This document shows, piece by piece, positions 48,392 to 58,448 of a DNA stretch of 64,000 bases (position 1 is the stretch's first letter; each line of letters opens with the position of its first letter). The position numbers and the translations under genes were made by a program. This DNA comes from Ulva prolifera (Eukaryota; Chlorophyta; Ulvophyceae; Ulvales; Ulvaceae), in the NCBI GenBank assembly GCA_023078555.1, contig CM041203.1:1197481-1261480 (forward strand). The letters run 5' to 3'. The notes under the pieces are model-generated. The model was not told the origin of the DNA. It ran no database searches and saw only the letters and a program-made list of their open reading frames with translations.

Positions 48392-48961
48392 CGTATCAGT
48401 GTGGAGAACTCCTGCCAGTCCGGACCCTGCAATTACTGATTACGTCACAAACATTGGCGTGTTCGCTGCCTCTTTTACAGCAGTTGTATGCGTCATTTTC
48501 ACCATTCTGATGCAATCTATTGGCAAAGTAGACAAGGCCGTCAATAACACTGACTCAAACCTCGCCAGTGTGGAACAGACCTCGCCAGTGTGAAAACAGA
48601 CGTTGCTGTTGCCATCACAACAATAAAATCAGTCAAGAAAGACGTAGCTGATGTCAAGGCAGACGTAGCTGATGTCAAGACAGACATTGCTGATTTCAAC
48701 ACAAATATTGTTGTTGCCAGCACAAGAATAGAAAAAGTCGAGACAGACATCGCTGCTCTTGTAATTGAAGTACAGCAGGGCTTCAAAGAGCTAAATGGGG
48801 CAAGCCTACATGCAGAAGAGTCTCACGTTCAGGCTTTTGCAAAACACCAGGCGGATGTCAATGAACAGATTTTAAATGCAAACAAGATTCAAAACAAGCT
48901 ACACTCTAGACTCAGCCGTAGAGTGAAGAGGCTCGAGGTGCAAGACATCGCAGAGAAGTAG
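48392..48961 (+). pseudogene. degraded paralogue of the coiled-coil protein
   Basis: Matches the 11427 gene in order: PASPDPAITDYV, a hydrophobic segment (SFTAVVCVIFTILM), a repeat-built coiled coil (three 21-base units of the DVADVKT type near 48640-48700), and the tail NKLHSRLSRRVKRLE before the stop at 48959. The ATG used by the other copy is ACT here. A roughly 20-base tandem duplication (ACCTCGCCAGTGTG twice, near 48567-48595) shifts the frame between the membrane and coiled-coil parts. As it stands it cannot give the full protein, unless translation starts later or the duplication is spliced or misassembled. Confidence 0.6.
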
Positions 48962-49191
48962 CAATTTTTTTTTTCGAGAAGAATGATATGACCACGGCGT
49001 CGCACTTTATAGAGGCCAATGTATGCTGCCAGGTGCCAAACCCCCATCCAACAGCCCATCATCGCACTTTGTTCAATGACCTGCATAACCTGGGCCCGCT
49101 ATTGTATGTCACCGTCAGGCCACTCGAGGCATCCCTGCGATCTTTGCTTTTCCACGTGGCGTGGACAAGGTCAAGCCTACTCTGCTCTTTC

Positions 49192-49235
49192 CTATACACC
49201 ACTGTGGTCACCACACCACCATCTCTAGCATGTAA
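49192..49235 (+). repeat. terminus-like repeat, copy 4
   Basis: TATACACCACTGTGG followed by TCACCACACCACC and CTCTAGC. Same orientation as the 9016 copy. Confidence 0.55.
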
Positions 49236-49336
49236 TAGCTCGGCCATTCTCATTCCAGGAGCAACGGAACTGTAACAGAACCGCAAATAAGAGTTTCTTC
49301 ACTGTAATGATGCAGAGGAAAAGAATGAGCTGCGAC

Positions 49337-49545
49337 AGATTGCTGTGGTGGTGACAGGGGCTGATGAACAGCGGCTCGCTGCACAAGAAACAAACCAGCA
49401 AGAAAGCGCAGACAGCGTGCTGAGCACAGAACAGACAAGTAGGTAACAGCCAGCACAATGCTGGGCTGACTTGCTGTACAGGCACGCTGTATTCTTATTG
49501 CTACAAGAGTTGACGGCTGTCAACCGCTCTGATAGGATCGCCAAT
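49337..49545 (+). repeat. dispersed repeat R, copy 1
   Basis: Shares GGTGGTGACAGGGGC, AACGCAGACAGCGTG-like and GACGGCTGTCAA-CGCTC blocks in the same order and spacing with 57838-58042. Family unknown. Confidence 0.55.
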
Positions 49546-49639
49546 CTACGCAAACGTGCTAGCTTCAGGTACTCCGCTCTAACCTCGGACAGAGAGCAAC
49601 CCCACTCACACTAGAGCACTTACAGTGGACGGAACTTAC

Positions 49640-50669
49640 CTGGCTGTTCAGACAGCCGTGAGGCTGTTCATCTGGACTTGCATCCATCTGGACAAATCTG
49701 CGTTGTAGGCCGCATTCCGTGAAGAGGGTGTCTGGAGACACCTCCTGGACATGCTGGACGCGAAGATGCTGGACGAGGTGCATGGCCAACTGGTCGTGCA
49801 CCTGCTGAACATCCACGGAGGAGCCCAGCTGATCAGCCATCGAGGTGACATCGGCATCAGGATCGCCACAGGGCACGATTCTACGGAACCAGCCCAGGTC
49901 TAGATCTACGTGCATCGCCATGCCATGTGTAGACACCCCTCGAGAGATTCGCACTCCGACGGCGCCGATTTTTCGCTCTCCCACCCACACCTACATGAAT
50001 ATTTACTTCAGGCCAACATGGACTGCATGGGTGGTGATGGTACTGCATGCGAGCCTGGGATATGTGGAAGCAGACAATTTTGATGAGAATCGGGATGGAC
50101 CCCTGCTGTTCTTGGACGGTCTGCGTGTGCATGTATGCCCCAGGTGCCTAGCGTGGTGATCATTGCTTGTTGAAGTGCTTCAACATATGATCGAGGGCCT
50201 ATGGAGCGAACGTTCATGATGGGATAAATGATGCATTGACCTGGCCGTGATAGGTCACTTCCCCGCCTCGGGGAATCGCATGGAGATCAGCACCAGCCTC
50301 CTTGATCTGCATCTGGTAAACACAGTGAATAGTTCTGAAACATGTGAACAAAGCAGCAAAATGCTTTCTGAGAGCAAAAGCCAGTCAAACTTGTCCATGC
50401 TCGGCCGAAAGTCATCGATGCCTCCTCGTTTGCCTATCGTGTACACACTAGTGTGCTGCAGGCACAGCATGGTGTCTGATTCACAGCCCTGCATGCACGG
50501 CAACGCAATGACTTTGCGTTCCTTTCATCCGATGAGATCACAGGCTGAAGAAACCCACATCCTGGATGCCCTTCTGCAATGATTGTTGCAAAACTAAGCC
50601 ATCACAGTATGACACTGCCTCATCGCGAAATCTGCATATACGCAGCAGCCTTGACGACGCTTGCTTCAT
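49640..50669 (-). CDS. lipB: lipoyl(octanoyl) transferase, with a frame break
   Basis: LipB moves octanoyl from acyl carrier protein to lipoyl domains of 2-oxoacid dehydrogenases and glycine cleavage H protein, in mitochondria or plastids. Proposed exons: 50669-50559 ([19 protein letters not shown]), from 50488 ([16 protein letters not shown]), a stretch with [10 protein letters not shown] and [20 protein letters not shown] ending at 50101, and 49990-49640 ([23 protein letters not shown]). Both catalytic residues of the family, Lys in RKI and Cys in VPCG, are present. In the conserved HGPGQ motif near 50248 one base seems missing: HG is in one frame and PGQ in the next. Exon 4 ends at a perfect CAG/GTAAGT donor at 49640; the last exon is not identified. 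Either a recent pseudogene, or a base error in the assembly. The second exon's right boundary is uncertain. Confidence 0.82.
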
Positions 50670-50957
50670 AGTGCCTCCCTGGTGTTCAAAATGCAAACAA
50701 ACATTTACAGCAACGTTATGCTGTCAGGGCGCCAGAGCTGTAAGGAGCTGATCGTCGCGACGCGTCGCCTCCACATCCGTGGCGAGAGTGCCTGCTACAA
50801 TGAATGTTAAACGAACAACAGAAAGCGTAGCGACAGGGACGTCTGCCGGTCCAGCATGACAATTGATGTTGCGGGAACATATGTGCAAGACTGCGTGTCC
50901 GTGGTGGAATCTTGATCAGCTAGGCTCTGTCCTTCGTACACGCTGTAGCAGCTCACA
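50670..50957. promoter_or_regulatory. shared gap between lipB and WDR74
   Basis: 288 bases between two divergent start codons, so it must hold the promoters of both genes if the starts are right. No clear TATA box was identified. Confidence 0.4.
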
Positions 50958-52179
50958 ATGCTCGCGGCCGGTGACGAATTTGGAGTGATACGCACCGTGC
51001 GGAAACCGCATGACTCACAATGGAGCAGTGCAATGGCTTGCGGGCTGTGCGGCGATCGTGACAAAGCGCACGGTGTCAGCTGCCTCAGCACTGTTGACGT
51101 CGGAGAAGTATCCGCAGTCATGGCTGCCCGTGTCAATGGTACAGTCACTTTACACGCGCAAGGGACATTTACTGAGATGGGATGTCTCGACGTATCTGGT
51201 GCATGTGGCGTTGTGTCAGCGCATCTGGCGACATATGATCAAGCCGTCGTTGCGGCTTGTGAAGACGGTCGAGTGGAGGTGCAGAAACTGCGGTTTGACA
51301 ACAGCATGAATCTGAAAGTATATCATCGCATATCAATAAATACGGGCAGAGTTCTGGGCTGCTGCACCGTGGCTCCGAGCAGCCAGCTAGCTGCTGTTGG
51401 TGCCAAGGGCAGGGAGGTCTCAATGTGGGACCTGACAGACGGTACGTGAATGCAAAGTCACGATTTCACAGCATTTCGTAAGTGAATGCTCAAGATGACT
51501 GCGTCGCACGCTTGCAGGGAAGATGGTTCAACAAATGAAAGGTGCCAAACCCGATGCACAGACGCAACTGACGGAAGCGCCATGGACAACCTGTATGGAC
51601 TCTGTGTCCAATGGCCGTCTACTCTGTGGCACAGCATATCATAAGATCAGGATGTATGACGTTGCTGCACAGAGGCGGCCAGTCTCGCAGTGGTCATGGC
51701 TGGACGCACGAATCACTGCTATTGCAGCCCATTCGGATGGAAACATGGCTTGGATAGCCAACGGTAAGGGGTACATTCAGGTGTGCTGCTGACTCATAGA
51801 AACGCAGCCGTGGCGGTGCATCTGACGTGTGTTTCCCCTTGGCTTAAAGTAAACCACCTTGATGCAGGCTCTAGATTATCGTGAAAAAGTTTTGACAGGC
51901 TCTCTTAAAGGACAGATTGGAGGTTCTGTGCGCTGTATCAAGCTATCACCAGACGAGAACTTTGTATGCTCAGTCAGCATAGACAAATGGCTCCGTGTCC
52001 ACGACGCGAGGACAAGGCGGCTGATGTGCAAGCTGTATCTCAAGTCAGCTTTGACATCCTGTGTTTGGCTTGACGATGATGGCTCTGACTTGCCTTTGCC
52101 CCCGCCGCCAGCTGCCAGGAGATGTAGAGATGAGGTACCAGGCCCTGCAGCCACGAAGCGTTCTCGTTCTTCAGTGTAA
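50958..52179 (+). CDS. WDR74: WDR74/NSA1-like ribosome biogenesis protein
   Basis: WD-repeat protein of pre-60S ribosome assembly in the nucleolus; the family works with the AAA ATPase NVL/Rix7. Three exons: 50958-51441, 51518-51780, 51868-52179, joined across introns of 76 and 87 bases with GT-AG ends, giving 352 residues (human protein about 385). The match is strongest in the second half: TAYHKIRMYDVAAQRRPV, IANGKGYIQ joined to ALDYREKVLTG, GGSVRCIKLSP and KLYLKSALTSC, corresponding in order to the blades of WDR74. The C-terminus ends in a basic KRSRSSV tail, as expected for a nucleolar protein. The start is the first ATG in frame and may miss a short upstream exon. Confidence 0.85.
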
Positions 52180-54500
52180 ACGCTCAGCATGGCTGCACAT
52201 GCAACCCCGCGATGGCTGTCTGTCTCACCTAGGTCTCCTGATGGACGGGTGCGTAACAACGTAGTGCAAGCATCTTGCACTGGGTAGATGTGATGAGTGC
52301 ATATCAGGCTGTTGGGGTAGTCCTGCCTCACGTGTACTGCAGGTTCAGCCTGTTTGCTGTGCAGGTGTGCATAGTCGTAACTGGGGCAGACAGCATGAAT
52401 GAAGCTGATATTGTCAAAAACCCCACATGTTCGGACATCTGGATGAGTCGGGGCAAACAGATGAAACATGAATCAAAGGTGTAAATGGATGATTCGTGCA
52501 TGTGCTCCCTTGTGCCTCTCGATGAGGGTCCTTTTGCATGGAAGCAGCGTACGTGTGCCATGGTCAGAACCTGTGATTCAATTGACTCAGGAGCAGGCCT
52601 GTAGAGGCTGAGGCGTCCTGACTCTGCAAGGACACAGCAAATCAACCTTGCAATTACATGTACTTTGTGTACGAGCGAGAAGCACAGTTCAGCAACACAG
52701 CTGCCTCTGCATGGCTCCCGATTGTTTGCTCATTGGTACATGAAGCACCCACTGTTGCACCAGTAATCATGTTGAGTGGGCACGCTCAAACCATGTTTCA
52801 CTGGATGTGGCGACAACTGAGGACTATGCCTGGTGATGGTATCACTATGCAATGCCGTCAAGTGATCATCAAGCCACAGGTCTGCACAAGTACGGAGTCG
52901 GGCAATACATGAGTTCGTCTGTGCAGCTTCTGCAGTGACATGAGCGTCTGTACACTCGTCATGGTGTCAGTGTGCTGCCTTTGCATCATTCATTCAGAGG
53001 ATGTGCAGCTCATGACGCCACAAATTGTCACTCCAAAAGGGGCTTCACATGAGCCCAGTATATGTACTATTGAGCAGACTGCGGATGAGTGGCTTGAATG
53101 GCCTGGTCCAAAGCTGAATTGCTGTGCTGCCCCAAACTAGTAGCCTATGCAGAGAGGCCTTGCACTACAATGCACAGGTTGTACCTGTTCGGCAACCTTG
53201 TGCCCTGTTGGAAAGCTCACATGCGCGAATCTATCAGCGACAGAAGTCACAGGCCCTGCCTGTAAAAGGACCATTGAGAGGTCCTCACAGTCCCAGTCAT
53301 TGACGGTAGTAGGATCTTGCATTGGTTTAACTGTGCAGCAAGATGTCATGATACCATACCTCTGCCAAGGAACTAGACACACACATACACGCTGAGACCA
53401 GTGTATGGTGATGCCCCATTCTGCATTGCTTAGTACTGATTATCGGTCTAACCATTTGAGGCCCATTTGGTCCGTTGCGGTCCCAATTGACACTTGCAGC
53501 AGTAGCTTCACGTTGCAGCAGACGCAATCTGTTGACACTACTATAATTGATTTGGGTTACGCCAGGACAGCATCATATGCAGCGTACTGCAGCCCTCGCA
53601 CACAAACTTTTCTCAGCAGCAAGCTGGAGTCCTGAATCATGATTGCTACAGTAGATGAGCTGCAATAACTGATCATGGTTTATGTGGCTACGTCGGGAAG
53701 AAGCCACACACGCTGCCAAATACCGGTGTCGAAGCTGTCAATGGCATACACAGACCTGGTTTTAGAGCGCTGCTTGGCAGAATTGTGAAGTCGTTGGGCA
53801 AGGGCCCCAACAAAGGCCACGTGTCCAAAGATTGAGTGGCCTGCCAGAAGAGCTGTTTGAAGCATTGATGCTGCATGCTAACTAGTACTGAGCTATGCAT
53901 CGGCATGAGCCTGTCCGCGAAGCTGAAGGCTTCCCATCCAGCATCACAGCATTGTCATATGCAAACGGCGAATCAGAATGACCATGATGATGTGGTTGGT
54001 CTTACATGCCTGCCCATGTAATGAAGTCCAACGCTGCCGTCGCGCCGGTGCCTGGGTCCGCAGGATGCAAGGATCCCGGGCCCCAAAGCTGATAGAAACA
54101 AGTACTGGGCGATCTGCGCGGCTTCAAGTGCCGCTTGTTTGAACATCTTTATCAGCAGGTATTACTTCATCGAGGCACATTGCAGGCAGCATGCGTGCAG
54201 ACCTGTGCGCAGGTTCAGAATTCCTGCAGGTTCCGGATCTGCACCTTAACAGCCCCGGAAGTCGGACGCGTGAAAGCAATCCTCGACGGCAAGACAGCAT
54301 TGCAGCTGCAACGTAGCTCTGCATGCAGTATCACTGATGTAGGTGTTGCACTAGTTCGTCGTGGCGACGGTGTGATACATATACGCGCTGCCGTAAATCC
54401 GAAGGTGCGTTTACCCCGACATCACGGGATTTCACGCGTTCATGCCAATGTGAGAGCGGTGTAGCCCGGATTTTCGACACTGGGCTCCGAAGGCTCCGTC
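52180..54500. other. 2.3 kb without an identified gene
   Basis: Several short minus-strand frames (near 53865-53686 with VYAIDSFDTGIWQRVW, near 53382-53137 and near 52645-52328) look partly protein-like and could be exons of one minus-strand gene, but no family is recognised and no splice plan could be supported. Confidence 0.3.
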
Positions 54501-54506
54501 AAGATC

Positions 54507-54513
54507 TTTATAT
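54507..54513 (+). promoter_or_regulatory. TATA-like box of H2A
   Basis: TTTATAT about 88 bases before the H2A start codon, a reasonable place for a TATA box with a short leader. Confidence 0.4.
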
Positions 54514-54600
54514 GCAGCCGGACGCAGAAGATCCGTTACAGCTATCGAAGTCAATTCATCAGTTGTCAACTTTCTGTGTATCACAACAAAGAACTCAGTC

Positions 54601-55156
54601 ATGTCTGGTCGCGGCAAGGGTAAATCCGGCAAGAAGGCTGTCAGCCGCTCCTCCAAGGCTGGTCTCCAGTTCCCAGTTGGGCGTATTGCTCGCTTCTTGA
54701 AGAAGGGCAAGTATGCTGACCGTATCGGGGCTGGCGCGCCCGTGTACCTCGCTGCAGTGATGGAGTACCTCGCTGCCGAGGTGCTCGAGCTGGCTGGAAA
54801 TGCTGCCAGGGATAACAAGAAGTCCCGCATTGTTCCCCGACATGTGCAGCTCGCCATCCGCAACGACGAGGAGCTCAGCAAGCTTCTCGCGGACGTGACC
54901 ATCGCCAACGGCGGTACGGCATCCGTTGACTGGCTGGTTTATCTGTCCTTTCAGATTTTAATCTGCTTAGCCTGTATATTAGGTATCGCTTTTTGCTCCG
55001 CATGTGGGACCACTGGTTGTCGCTTCCCCACCGGGAGTCGAGAGTTCTCCACCCGACCGCTAATTACGCCTCTCTCATGCAGGTGTTCTGCCTCACATTC
55101 ACTCGGTCTTGCTGCCGGTGAAGAGCAAGTCCAAGGGTGGCGAAGCTGCAGCTTAA
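54601..55156 (+). CDS. H2A: histone H2A
   Basis: Core histone that pairs with H2B in the nucleosome. Two exons, 54601-54913 and 55083-55156, join G to GT as a glycine codon and give 128 residues. Seen: [20 protein letters not shown] tail start, [20 protein letters not shown], the acidic-patch region ([10 protein letters not shown] and NDEEL), and after splicing IANGG to [14 protein letters not shown]. The C-terminus is a short [11 protein letters not shown] tail, without the SQ motif of H2A.X or the features of H2A.Z, so this is canonical-type H2A. The intron (169 bases) suggests a polyadenylated transcript rather than a stem-loop-ended one; no histone stem-loop was recognised downstream. Confidence 0.96.
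54914..55082 (+). other. intron of H2A
   Basis: GTACGG donor and CATGCAG acceptor, 169 bases. It interrupts the highly conserved IANGGVLP stretch, which fixes both sites. Confidence 0.93.
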
Positions 55157-56035
55157 GCATGCCCTCCACATGACTGACCCGCAGTCTTAATTGTTACATT
55201 ACACAGCCCGGTGTTTACATCAACACCACCCTCCAAGAATTGGTTTGTTCTTCGGACGGCCGCACATTCGCTTGACACTCGTGGTCAGGTCTTGGAAATT
55301 GAAATTGATTGTCATGAATATTGCACATTGCGGGTCCTTGAGAACAAGCCCAGACACAAGTGGGAGAAACAGTGTATTTTAAATTCCTCCTGTCCAATTA
55401 AGCATCGTAATGATATGGCAGTGTGTCCGTAGCGCTGTCATCTCTAGAGTGTAACAGACCTGAACACCGACTACGATTGAATGAACTGTTGAAGAATTGT
55501 TGAAATTCCATTCCAAGGCATCTTCGGTCCCATACATTTACGGACTACACGATCATACTTCCGATGCAAGGCCTAACTATTCAGGAAGTAATGTAGGATA
55601 CCAAGCAAGCTATATATCAAGCCAGTCATTCTTTTTCTGGCTTGCAGTCTATGGTAACGTATGATATGTCTGGCCTGATTAGTAGAAAAGAACTGAGTCA
55701 CTACTCTGAATATTTGTGGCCTCTGCATCGGCAGCCTACATGTGATCCAGTGGTGAGCATCGTGCCCCACTTAATATAGAAAATTCGACAGTTTCGACGT
55801 GGGGCTGTACAGCGATCGTGGATGTGATTGCTTTGTCACTGTACTGTGCATGAGGACGGTACTGGGAAGGCTTTTTCTCGAGAAGATGTGCTGGAACAGT
55901 TAGCGTTAGCCTGCAGGCTGGGTGCTGACAAGGCCAACATGCATTTGAAGTACAGACCCGCCCTCACACTGCACCACTCTCCTCGCAACAATATATATTG
56001 TCGTTTCCGTTCCTGCGAACAATTGTTTCTGTGCC

Positions 56036-56485
56036 ATGGGCCAAGAGATCTGCCAGTCTGTCTCGCCAATCCATTCAGATGGCGCTTATGCTGCTTGCAG
56101 AGCTTCATGCTCCTGCGGCACCCACACGCACGGCAATTCGACTCCGGCCTTGTGGTCTGCGATTCCAGCGCAGACCATGTATTTCCGCAAAGATCTATGC
56201 TTCGTCCGGCATGCGCATGCATCAGGCCTACGCCGCAAGTCACCAACGCTCCCATGCAATCAGCCGCGGGCACGGCCACACATAGAGGGCCCTTTTCGAG
56301 TTACACCGCTTGCTTACGATACGCTGCAAACCGGGCCTGTCTGTCCAGTAGTGTGCTACGCAGCAATGAGTACAATATGTGGCGGCGCAGCGGGCGCGCA
56401 TCCAGCAACGCTCGTGCTCGTTGGCAACGTGGCCCTCACAGCATCAGCCGCCCCGGTGTCAGTCCGAGCGGGGCCTGGGACTTGA
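56036..56485 (+). CDS. hypothetical 149-residue ORF
   Basis: ATG in a good context (GCCATGG), with AATATATATTG about 45 bases upstream. The product is Ala, Cys and Pro-rich with a mildly hydrophobic C-terminus (ATLVLVGNVALTASA). No family recognised; GC-rich DNA often leaves such frames open by chance. Confidence 0.22.
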   Translation: MGQEICQSVSPIHSDGAYAACRASCSCGTHTHGNSTPALWSAIPAQTMYFRKDLCFVRHAHASGLRRKSPTLPCNQPRARPHIEGPFRVTPLAYDTLQTGPVCPVVCYAAMSTICGGAAGAHPATLVLVGNVALTASAAPVSVRAGPGT

Positions 56486-56486
56486 T

Positions 56487-56897
56487 CTAGTCGGGCTTCG
56501 ATCGCCCGAAATGCTGCAGCAACAAATACTCCACACGCTGCAATTTCTCAAATCGTTGTTCAAGATATGCCAACCACATGACAGCCACGACCTTCTCACG
56601 GGTAAGATTTGAGTACGTAATTGTGAGAGGGCTTTGTTTGGACGGCTGATCATGCAGGCCGAGACGTTTGGACACCCTGGGTGGCCCACGTCGGCGGCGA
56701 TGCTCAGGCTCGGGTGGAGCCTGTAAGGCAAGTCTGATGTGTGCATATCGTTTCAGTTCAGCCGTAATGGCCGTGATGCGGGAATGAAAGTCCCCGCTCG
56801 CCCCCGTTCCCGATGAGAGTGACCCCGAATCGCGGTGGATTCCACCGCAACCGGGAATCGCTCCGCCCCCATGTGTGTCAGCTTTGCGTACCAGCAA
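56487..56897 (-). CDS. hypothetical ORF or exon
   Basis: Minus strand, up to 136 residues. The C-terminal half (VVAVMWLAYLEQRFEKLQRV, then EYLLLQHFG) is predicted helical and looks more protein-like than its surroundings. Could be the last exon of an unrecognised gene. Confidence 0.25.
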   Translation of the reverse strand: MLVRKADTHGGGAIPGCGGIHRDSGSLSSGTGASGDFHSRITAITAELKRYAHIRLALQAPPEPEHRRRRGPPRVSKRLGLHDQPSKQSPLTITYSNLTREKVVAVMWLAYLEQRFEKLQRVEYLLLQHFGRSKPD

Positions 56898-57039
56898 AGT
56901 TTAGCTGCCTTGATCATTGAGCTCACAGGCAGGAGGCCCGTGTCGGAAAAAAGAATCTCCTCCCTGCAATCGAACTGGTATGTATGTATGTGGGCAGCAT
57001 GGCCAGCGCAACCGCATTCGGCCGTGTGTTGAGCAACGG

Positions 57040-57740
57040 TCAGTGAACACAAGTGTCTAGCCGCGCTGCTCGCACACGTGAAGCCGCGTGAGCAGCAGAC
57101 ACTGTGCATCCGCAATGATTCATGTGCTCGGCACCAGTGAGGCCTGTATGCAGTGGCGCTGCGTGTACATAAAACGCATCCCCAGCAGTAGCCAATGCGC
57201 GGCCGTGCTCATCAGTAAAAAATACCAGCTGCAGTGAGCTGAAGATGCAGAGGCGTTGCATGCACCCATTCACCATCGTGAGCAGCAGGCTCTGCGCGGG
57301 TTCTCCACATTTATCAGCGTGTTGCGCAGCAGTGAATATAAAATGCAGCGACGCTGTGTGCACAGGCAGAAGGCTTTGCAAAATGACATACGTTGATCAG
57401 TTCAACGGCAGTGGTCAGCAAGATGCGGCGGTGCTGCATGCATATGTACAGCAGCGCGTGCGACGGGTGGTGCACAGTTGCGATGGTCAGATCTGAGCAG
57501 CGGCAGTGAGCGCCCGATGCAGTGGCACTGCGTGCACGTCCGGTGTACTGCCGGATGTCCCAGGCACTGCGTGCACACATGCACCAGCATGCGCAGCGGG
57601 ATCCGTGCGGCTGCGCTCATCAATGCGGTCAGCGGCAGAGGATGCCAGGTGCGGCGGCGCTGCATGCATTCATTTCGCAGCGCGAGTAGCAGGCGTTGCG
57701 CGACTGCATTCCCAAATGCAAAAATTTCTACCACACCTAG
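57040..57740. repeat. degenerate minisatellite
   Basis: Irregular, diverged units of roughly 100 bases built around ATGC-G-GGCG-TGCATGCA and GAGCAGCAG-type words recur about five or six times (for example near 57246, 57342, 57422 and 57648). No gene seen. Confidence 0.5.
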
Positions 57741-57837
57741 ATCGTGAACAAGCCGTCACATTGCGTGTGTAATGCAGTAACAGTGCTTCTATCACTGTCA
57801 TGATATGCAAAGTGAAAGAATGAAGTGAAGCGGAGTT

Positions 57838-58042
57838 CCCCTGGTGGTGACAGGGGCGGACGATCCGCGACTTGCAGCACATGAAATATTCCAGCGAGGA
57901 AACGCAGACAGCGTGCAGGTCACAGCACAGATATAGCAGTGAACCGCTAGCACAACACTATCCCGATTCGTTGTGCTGCACCCTCTCCTCAAACGCTCAA
58001 GTAGTCTGACGGCTGTCAAACGCTCAGATAGGATTGCACCCG
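57838..58042 (+). repeat. dispersed repeat R, copy 2
   Basis: Matches 49337-49545 in the same orientation with substitutions and small gaps, ending GACGGCTGTCAAACGCTC. Follows the minisatellite. Confidence 0.55.
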
Positions 58043-58448
58043 CCCACCACCTGGCGATCGCTAACCCCGGTTGAAGCAGCCAAAGCGGAGGGGCCTGGAC
58101 CTGTAGCTGCAGTGACAGCAGGAAGGACTGCTTCATCATGACTGAAGCTTTCGGGTCTGGCACACCGGGTTGCAGCAGCGGCGTGGTCCGCCAGGCCAGA
58201 AGCTCTAGAAACAGCGGCCTGGACGGTCCGGAGCGCAACAGTCCGGACAGCGGAGCAGCGAGCACCGGATGAAGCAAGCACGCAAGCAGAAGGCAGAAGC
58301 TTGTACTGCTGTGTTTGCGTATTACATGGGTTGTACCAGTCAGCGATCTTGTTCACAGCTGCGGCGCCGCCAGTAGATGCCGTATACTAGCCCCCTGTGA
58401 ATGATATGCTGACGTGGGTTTGCAGTTGGAGCAACTCGCCTGTGGTCG
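58043..58448. other. intergenic, nothing recognised
   Basis: Lies downstream of the 3' end of RPC34 (minus strand). It should hold its 3' untranslated region and polyadenylation signal, but none was clearly identified. Confidence 0.4.

Larger units (their letters stand above)
55157..57039. other. 1.9 kb with no firm gene
   Basis: Holds two weak ORFs listed separately. The rest shows nothing recognised. Confidence 0.4.

Noticed and set aside
54432-54908. 158-residue minus-strand frame over H2A
   Set aside because: Antisense of a strongly conserved histone coding sequence, with no independent support.
57040-57740. CRISPR array
   Set aside because: Units are irregular and diverged, with no constant repeat and unique spacers; the DNA is eukaryotic nuclear.
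57798-58277. 159-residue minus-strand frame
   Set aside because: It lies largely in dispersed repeat R; the similarity to the frame at 49553-49299 is DNA repeat identity, not evidence of a gene.
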